From NCBI RefSeq assembly GCF_900117315.1, contig NZ_LT630337.1:3411404-3475403 (forward strand): 64,000 nucleotides of DNA, written 5' to 3'. The DNA comes from Bacillus massilinigeriensis (GTDB taxonomy: Bacteria; Bacillota; Bacilli; Bacillales; Cytobacillaceae). The translations under genes and the position numbers were made by a program. Below, piece after piece: positions 59,920 through 64,000 of the stretch (positions are counted from its first letter, which is position 1; each line of letters opens with the position of its first letter). The notes under the pieces are model-generated. The model ran no database searches, was not told where the DNA came from, and saw only the letters and a program-made list of their open reading frames with translations.

Positions 59920-59942
59920 CTATTTCTCCCCCTTTTGCTTTT

Positions 59943-59960
59943 TGAATGAACACTCATTCA
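59943..59960. promoter_or_regulatory. FadR operator upstream of fadNAE
   Basis: TGAATGAACACTCATTCA has two perfect 7-base arms and fits the Bacillus FadR box TGAATGAMTANTCATTCA with one mismatch. It lies 24-41 bases upstream of the fadN start. FadR represses fadNAE until long-chain acyl-CoA appears; this is established in B. subtilis. Confidence 0.88.
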
Positions 59961-59962
59961 TT

Positions 59963-59972
59963 TTTTGTCGAA
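59963..59972 (+). promoter_or_regulatory. Candidate Spo0A box next to the FadR operator
   Basis: TTTTGTCGAA matches the 0A-box consensus exactly and begins two bases after the FadR operator. A 10-base match in an AT-rich gap is weak evidence; other exact copies occur at 38424-38433 and 52288-52297. Confidence 0.3.
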
Positions 59973-60191
59973 AAAAATATACTCGAATGAGTTTTACCTA
60001 ATTAATACTATAAAATATTTCAAAAATTTTCGCAATAATTAGATGCGGAAGTTTTTATATTTTTTTGAAAGTTCCACTAATTACACGATGAATTCTTGGG
60101 AGATATCCATGATAATTAAACTTGTTTCGGGCACATTATTTAGTGAATTTCCTTTGTGAATGTCTTGGGATCCCGTAAAGGAGGTGACCAC

Positions 60192-60323
60192 ATGGCTCGA
60201 GTAAAGAAAAATCCATCAAAGGCTGGTGTGAGTGCTGCAAGTGTTAAGGGAGATGCAGGGCCAACCGTTGAAAGAGATGGTGGAGGGAAAGTGAATAGCC
60301 AAAATAACCAATATAAAAAATAA
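60192..60323 (+). CDS. yuzL: YuzL-family small protein
   Basis: A 43-residue basic, Gly- and Ser-rich protein: MARVKKNPSKAGVSAASVKG followed by DAGPTVERDGGGKVNSQNNQ and YKK. It is missed at common length limits but has an AAAGGAGGTGACCAC leader before ATG at 60192 and a terminator after it. It fits the YuzL family and its usual place between fadN and fadM. Its composition recalls small acid-soluble or spore-associated proteins; function unknown. It is divergent from fadN and shares the region with the FadR box. Confidence 0.85.
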   Translation: MARVKKNPSKAGVSAASVKGDAGPTVERDGGGKVNSQNNQYKK

Positions 60324-60330
60324 CTCAATT

Positions 60331-60371
60331 GAGGGTGTCCAGTTAGGCGTCAGCACCTTATGGACGCCCTC
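60331..60371. terminator. Terminator between yuzL and fadM
   Basis: GAGGGTGTCCA (60331-60341) pairs with TGGACGCCCTC (60361-60371) with one mismatched or wobble pair, between convergent genes. Confidence 0.75.
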
Positions 60372-60387
60372 ATTCTATCAATTTAAA

Positions 60388-61305
60388 TTACTTCTTAAAC
60401 ATACCCTTTAATACAAATGCAACATTGGCTGGACGCTCAGCCAATCGACGCATAAAATATCCATACCAATCAGTCCCATATGGAACATAAACTCGCATTC
60501 TGTAACCTTCCTTAACAAGTTCCAATTGTCTTTCATTTCGAATCCCGTACAGCATTTGAAATTCGAATTGATCATTGGATATGTTATTTTCCTTAACAAA
60601 TTGCTTTGTATATTCTATGATTGCTTCATCATGTGACGCCACGGCAGTATAATTTCCGTTTTGCAAATGCATTTTGATGATTTTTTTATAGTTTTCATCA
60701 ACATCCTTCTTTTCCGGAAATGCCACCTCAGGAGATTCCTTATAGGCCCCCTTCACTAGTCGGAGGTTAGGGGAATATTCATTTAAATCGATGATATCTT
60801 GCTCAGTCCGATAAAGATAGGCTTGGATGACCGTACCAATATGGTCGTATTCAGATTTCAATTGTTTAAATATATCTATTGTTTTTTGACAGCGCGTGTA
60901 ATCCTCCATATCGATTGTTACAAATACATTATTCTTTGTTGCAACGTCTAGAATCCTGCGCATATTTTGCATCACAATTTTATCAGAGATATCCAAGCCC
61001 ATTGAAGTCATTTTTAATGATAGCTGTGCTTTTAAATTCTCACGACCTATAGCCTCAATGGCAACGATGCAGTTATCTGCCATCTCATTAGCTTCCCTTT
61101 CATTATCAACAAATTCCCCTAAATAATCTATGGTTACTTCAAGCCCTTTATGATTTAAATCTTTAATTACCTTCACGGCCTGTTCAATGGTCTCCCCGGC
61201 AACAAAACGGGAGGCTCCAAAACGCAACCCATACCTCTTCGCTATTTTTGTAAGCGCTTTATTCTTTGATAAAAAAAGAAAAATGTCTCTCATAAGTTGT
61301 TCCAT
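60388..61305 (-). CDS. fadM: Proline dehydrogenase (FadM/PutB family)
   Basis: Single-domain proline dehydrogenase of 305 aa, oxidising proline to pyrroline-5-carboxylate with FAD. TIM-barrel motifs are present: LSLKMTSMGLDIS, FVTIDMEDYTRCQKTIDIF, LRLVKGAYKESPE and the C-terminal YVPYGTDWYGYFMRRLAERP that carries the substrate-binding arginines. In B. subtilis the gene beside fadNAE (yusM/fadM) is of this type. ATG follows AGGAGGATACAGG. Confidence 0.9.
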   Translation of the reverse strand: MEQLMRDIFLFLSKNKALTKIAKRYGLRFGASRFVAGETIEQAVKVIKDLNHKGLEVTIDYLGEFVDNEREANEMADNCIVAIEAIGRENLKAQLSLKMTSMGLDISDKIVMQNMRRILDVATKNNVFVTIDMEDYTRCQKTIDIFKQLKSEYDHIGTVIQAYLYRTEQDIIDLNEYSPNLRLVKGAYKESPEVAFPEKKDVDENYKKIIKMHLQNGNYTAVASHDEAIIEYTKQFVKENNISNDQFEFQMLYGIRNERQLELVKEGYRMRVYVPYGTDWYGYFMRRLAERPANVAFVLKGMFKK

Positions 61306-61590
61306 CCTGTATCCTCCTAATCTCCTAAATCTTTATAGTAAATATCGAAAGTAATAGAAGTACAACCCTTTGAACGAATTACTTTAGATAATTGAATTGC
61401 CCTATTATTTTAACATTTTTTGTCTTAATAAAATATATTCATATTTTTAAATTATGAAACAAGTGGTTGTCCCGTTAGGTTCCTTTAACAAAAAAATATA
61501 CTGTGGTAGCAGAAATCCTCGCTTTTGTGTGAAGTCTAGTAGTGGGTTGTTTAGCGGAAATTGTTATTGAAAATTATTTTCATTTAATTA
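61306..61590. other. AT-rich gap upstream of fadM
   Basis: No open frame with a ribosome binding site and no repeat is visible. It must hold the fadM promoter on the minus strand, but I could not single out a convincing pair of -35/-10 boxes. Confidence 0.4.
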
Positions 61591-61619
61591 TTGACAATAC
61601 GTGGAAAGTGAATTATGAT
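61591..61619 (+). promoter_or_regulatory. Strong sigma-A promoter
   Basis: TTGACA (61591-61596) and TATGAT (61614-61619) are separated by exactly 17 bases, a near-perfect sigma-A promoter pointing to the right. The expected start site is about 61626-61628. Confidence 0.75.
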
Positions 61620-61629
61620 TAAAAATATA

Positions 61630-61648
61630 ATTGATAATTATTATCAAT
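61630..61648. promoter_or_regulatory. Fur box over the start site
   Basis: The 19 bases form a perfect 9-1-9 inverted repeat centred on TGATAATTATTATCA, the exact 7-1-7 Fur motif of Bacillus. It lies directly after the -10 box, where bound Fur-Fe would block transcription. Confidence 0.8.
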
Positions 61649-61837
61649 GAGAATGCGTACATCTCTGATTTAGTTGCTGTTAAAAATGGAACCGTCGAAT
61701 TAAGTGATGCATTTGGAATGGAGTGGACGGTGTACTCGACGAGAACTCCATTCCATATGACATCGAGGAAATTCCTATTAAATATTCTCTTAACTTTGAA
61801 TATATAGCTCCTCCCCCCTTTCAGGAGCCCCTTAAAG

Positions 61838-61866
61838 AAGAACCTGTTTTTCCCGCAGGTTCTTTT
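61838..61866 (+). terminator. Terminator of the Fur-controlled transcript
   Basis: AAGAACCTG (61838-61846) pairs perfectly with CAGGTTCTT (61856-61864) around a 9-base loop; the stem runs into TTCTTTTG. Confidence 0.7.
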
Positions 61867-61868
61867 GT

Positions 61869-62138
61869 ATTGATAAAGGAATTCTGAATTGAATGATGGT
61901 GGCTTTGTTGAAAAGTCTATGTAGTTTCGGTTCACTTGGATTTTTCAAGCAGCTTCCTCCGTAACGGACACCAGTTCCGTTAATTGCATCAAATCAAGCC
62001 TTTTCCGCCTCAATTTCGCTAACAGCAGATCCTCTATCCGTTAGATTCAATTTAAGTCGTGCTTTTATACTAATAGCGAATCTCTATCCGTTCAATCCAA
62101 TACACATCCCATCCCTCATCAAACCCCAAACAAACAAA
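61869..62138. other. Gap upstream of the rodA terminator, with repeat copy
   Basis: No gene found. The stretch contains the palindromic repeat at 61962-61982 and two TATCCGTT half elements (about 62034 and 62084), suggesting remnants of the same dispersed repeat family. Confidence 0.45.
61962..61982. repeat. Short palindromic repeat, copy 2
   Basis: TAACGGA (61962-61968) and TCCGTTA (61976-61982) flank CACCAGT. ACGGACACCAGTTCCGTTA matches the copy at 15954-15972 except for two central bases. Confidence 0.55.
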
Positions 62139-62162
62139 AAAGCGAAGGACATCCTCCGCTTT
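62139..62162 (-). terminator. Intrinsic terminator of the rodA gene
   Basis: AAAGCGGAGGA pairs with TCCTTCGCTTT with one mismatch and is followed by TTTTG-rich sequence on the minus strand. It overlaps the rodA stop codon. Confidence 0.85.
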
Positions 62163-63333
62163 AATCACTACTGGCAAACATATACTTTTTATAATGATAC
62201 CGAATTGAAAAAATAAGACTAATAGCAAGCATATTCCCCATTAACGAACTCCCACCATAGCTTACAAACGGGAGAGGAATCCCCGTGATAGGCAATAAAC
62301 CGATCGTCATACCGATATTTTGAAAGACATGGAAGGTTATCATGCTAATAACACCTACACATATATAGGTATAATAATTGTTCTTCGTTTCCATTCCAAC
62401 CTTCGTTATATGGTAAATTAAAAGGAAAAATAGACTAATTAATACGCTTGCACCAATAAATCCGAACTCTTCACCTATGATACTAAAAATAAAGTCCGTA
62501 TGGCTCTCTGGTAAATATACCTCTCTAGTACCATAGCCTTTACCCGTCGTTTCACCAGATCCAATGGCAAGTAGTGACTTAGTTAACTGAAAGCCAGTGG
62601 TACTTTGGTAATTGTAAGGGTCCAGCCAAGAATAAATTCGTCCGAATTGATATTCCTTTACTCCTAAGTACTTTTCTAGGATATCTGGCTTTATAAGTAC
62701 AAAATAGAAAATGACAGAAATCATCAGTACTCCAAAGCTGAAAATTGGAGTCAATATTTTCCATGAAATACCTGAGATAAAAATCATTCCGATCATGATA
62801 GCAATAAACACAAGAGATGTACCTAAATCAGGCTGCTGCATAACGAGCAACAATGGGATAAAGGTTACAATTCCGATTTTTACAAGTAACCACATATCGG
62901 TTTTCAGGGTCTTTACACGGTTTTTTTGATGATGATCTTCAATTACCCTGGCAAGGGCTAAAATGATGAACACCTTCACGAATTCAGATGGCTGCAGGGA
63001 GCCCATTCCAGGTACCTTGTACCAGCTCTTTGCCCCATTGATTACTGGAGCAATGCTACTTGGCGCAACAATTAAGAATGTAAGCAAGAATAGTCCAAAA
63101 CCATACACATACCAGGTAAGCTTTCTTAACTGATCCGAATCAAGTGTAATCACAGCGGCAATAATTCCCGAACCAGCAATATACCAAACAATCTGCTTTA
63201 ATAGGAAATTTTCTTGATATTGACCTGTGGATTGTGCACTAAATATAGCAACACAGCTAGACAAAAACAATAATGATAATATAAAAATTAAATTAAAATC
63301 AATTCTAGATTGAGTATTCTTATTTGAAGTCAT
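62161..63333 (-). CDS. rodA: SEDS-family glycosyltransferase, RodA type
   Basis: A 390-residue polytopic protein of the SEDS (RodA/FtsW/SpoVE) family that polymerises lipid II. About ten membrane helices are visible. The extracellular loop SSIAPVINGAKSWYKVPGMGSLQPSEFVKV and the catalytic region WLDPYNYQSTTGFQLTKSLLAIGSG lie near residues 88-115 and 225-260, and LPESHTDFIFSIIGEEFGF and FVSYGGSSLM are the usual C-terminal motifs. The N-terminus and loop resemble RodA more than FtsW. ATG follows CAAAGGGGAATAAAGC. B. subtilis has several paralogues, so exact orthology is open. Confidence 0.85.
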   Translation of the reverse strand: MTSNKNTQSRIDFNLIFILSLLFLSSCVAIFSAQSTGQYQENFLLKQIVWYIAGSGIIAAVITLDSDQLRKLTWYVYGFGLFLLTFLIVAPSSIAPVINGAKSWYKVPGMGSLQPSEFVKVFIILALARVIEDHHQKNRVKTLKTDMWLLVKIGIVTFIPLLLVMQQPDLGTSLVFIAIMIGMIFISGISWKILTPIFSFGVLMISVIFYFVLIKPDILEKYLGVKEYQFGRIYSWLDPYNYQSTTGFQLTKSLLAIGSGETTGKGYGTREVYLPESHTDFIFSIIGEEFGFIGASVLISLFFLLIYHITKVGMETKNNYYTYICVGVISMITFHVFQNIGMTIGLLPITGIPLPFVSYGGSSLMGNMLAISLIFSIRYHYKKYMFASSD

Positions 63334-63568
63334 GCTTTATTCCCCTTTGATGAGAAAACAGATTGATGTTAGTTTTAGTATGAGCAAAACATAAGACTTG
63401 ATTAACCTTTCTTACAAATATAAAACAAGAAATAAGCAATTACCAACTCTTTGTGTGTATAGTACAAATTAAAATCTACTACAACTCATCATTATATTTT
63501 TATTAGGGAAAAAGCACAACTTTTTTTAAATGATGGTTATTATTACAAATACTTAATCACCTGGATTG

Positions 63569-64000
63569 TTAAAAATAATCTTTCATTAATTCAGTAGCCC
63601 AATTTGGTTGCTTAACTTCCCCTTTTGGCCCAAATTCAACCATATATGGCTTTATATCCAATACTGGAGTACCTTCTATAGCATCTAAATTTTTCACTTC
63701 CAAGCTCAAACCATCTCTTTTGATGATTTCACAGACTGTAATCCCAATTTGATTCGGTCTATTTTTTCCTCTTTGACTAAAGATACCTACCTTTGGCCAA
63801 TTAGGATTATTTCTTGGATGTCTTGCATTGGTTTCAATTTTTTCAGCCTTCACTTCATTCATATAAAAGATAACTACAACATGTGAAAAATCCTCTAAAC
63901 CATAAAGAGCCTCTTCTGAAAAAATATTTTCATCAAGTCTAATAAAAGCAGTTTCCTTCCCCCAATGATCGTCTATCATTTCATTTCTGGTACTTTTGAC
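63569..64000 (-). CDS. TrmO-like tRNA methyltransferase, cut by the window edge
   Basis: The frame stays open to the right edge, so the N-terminus is missing; the visible 144 residues begin VKSTRNEMIDDHWGKE. It resembles the TrmO/YaeB (UPF0066) SAM-dependent methyltransferase family, which methylates N6-threonylcarbamoyl adenosine-37 in tRNA: LEDFSHVVVIFYMN, NARHPRNNPNWPKVGIFSQR, NRIG-type RPNQIGITVCEI and ldai-GTPVLDIKPY are family hallmarks. The motif VFSHV-like and RGKNRPN segment support it. The internal ATG at 63979 is not the true start. Confidence 0.75.
   Translation of the reverse strand, partial: VKSTRNEMIDDHWGKETAFIRLDENIFSEEALYGLEDFSHVVVIFYMNEVKAEKIETNARHPRNNPNWPKVGIFSQRGKNRPNQIGITVCEIIKRDGLSLEVKNLDAIEGTPVLDIKPYMVEFGPKGEVKQPNWATELMKDYF

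Larger units (their letters stand above)
61626..61868 (+). ncRNA. Candidate Fur-regulated small RNA (FsrA-like features)
   Basis: The region between the promoter/Fur box and the terminator at 61838-61866 would give a transcript of about 240 nt. It has an 11-bp stem (61714-61724 with 61745-61755), then a GCTCCT/AGGAGC hairpin (61807-61812 with 61823-61828) whose loop CCCCCCTTTC is C-rich, then the terminator. C-rich exposed loops under Fur control are the mark of the iron-sparing RNA FsrA of B. subtilis. No frame has a ribosome binding site. The alternative is a decayed iron-regulated gene. Identity with FsrA cannot be judged without alignment. Confidence 0.5.

Noticed and set aside
59516-60001. 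161-residue open frame opposite fadN
   Set aside because: It lies antisense to the conserved NAD-binding domain of FadN and crosses the FadR operator; no start signal.
60140-60328. 62-residue minus-strand frame
   Set aside because: It is the reverse shadow of the YuzL gene, which has a strong ribosome binding site on the plus strand.
61588-61935. 115-residue minus-strand frame
   Set aside because: It runs antisense through the promoter, Fur box and terminator of the putative small RNA, with no start signal.

Overview
The window is a 64-kb piece of a low-GC Firmicute chromosome, almost certainly a spore-forming Bacillaceae related to but distinct from Bacillus subtilis. The evidence is the long run of genes in the B. 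subtilis yug-yui-yum-yut-yun-yus order, the AGGAGG-type ribosome binding sites with frequent TTG/GTG starts, the bacillithiol-era SUF system with SufU, and several sporulation genes (yutH, lytH, yuzC, yutC, kapB/kapD). No phage, transposon, integrase, CRISPR array, rRNA or tRNA was seen; this is core chromosome with small local differences.

Layout. 0-4.8 kb: YugO potassium channel (left edge), YugN, glucose-6-phosphate isomerase, an iron alcohol dehydrogenase and YuzA. 4.8-14 kb: ornithine aminotransferase RocD, S1 protein YugI, a tiny XRE regulator, AlaR-AlaT, PatB, a small membrane protein, KapB, KapD and the bifunctional penicillin-binding protein. The kinB gene that accompanies kapB in B. 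subtilis is not here. 14-19.3 kb: YufK, YuxO, two Tyr/Pro-rich small proteins, PepA, YuiC, YuiB. 19.4-25.8 kb: a redox and iron-sulfur cluster (YumB, YumC, YutM, DUF2225 protein, YuzB, YutJ, YuzD, NfuA-like YutI), with a Rex-like operator in front of yumB. 25.8-36.5 kb: the hom-thrC-thrB operon, YutH, YutG, YutF, YutE, small proteins, YutD, YutC, LipA and LytH. 36.6-41.6 kb: an NSS-family transporter translationally coupled to a 37-residue partner, an HD-GYP protein, YunC and YunD. 41.7-47 kb: sufCDSUB. 47.2-51.8 kb: metNPQ and metY, each behind its own S-box (SAM-I) riboswitch. 51.9-61.3 kb: YusD, YusE, YusF, GcvH, YusI, fadNAE with a FadR box, YuzL and proline dehydrogenase. 61.3-64 kb: an 855-base gap, RodA and a TrmO-like gene cut by the right edge.

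How the parts fit: three functional themes recur. Sulfur/methionine supply (PatB, MetY, MetNPQ) feeds SUF iron-sulfur assembly, which with YutM and YutI serves LipA and so GcvH. NADH/NADPH flavoproteins (YumB, YutJ, YumC) sit beside the iron-sulfur carriers. Fatty-acid and proline oxidation genes (fadNAE, fadM) share one locus. Most genes are on the minus strand and are separated by clear intrinsic terminators.

The best candidate for something undescribed is the gap at 61.59-61.87 kb: a near-consensus sigma-A promoter, a perfect 19-bp Fur box over the start site, an 11-bp stem, a hairpin with a C-rich loop and an intrinsic terminator, with no convincing gene. I read it as a Fur-controlled small RNA with FsrA-like properties. 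All names rest on reading motifs and gene order by eye; no database search was run.
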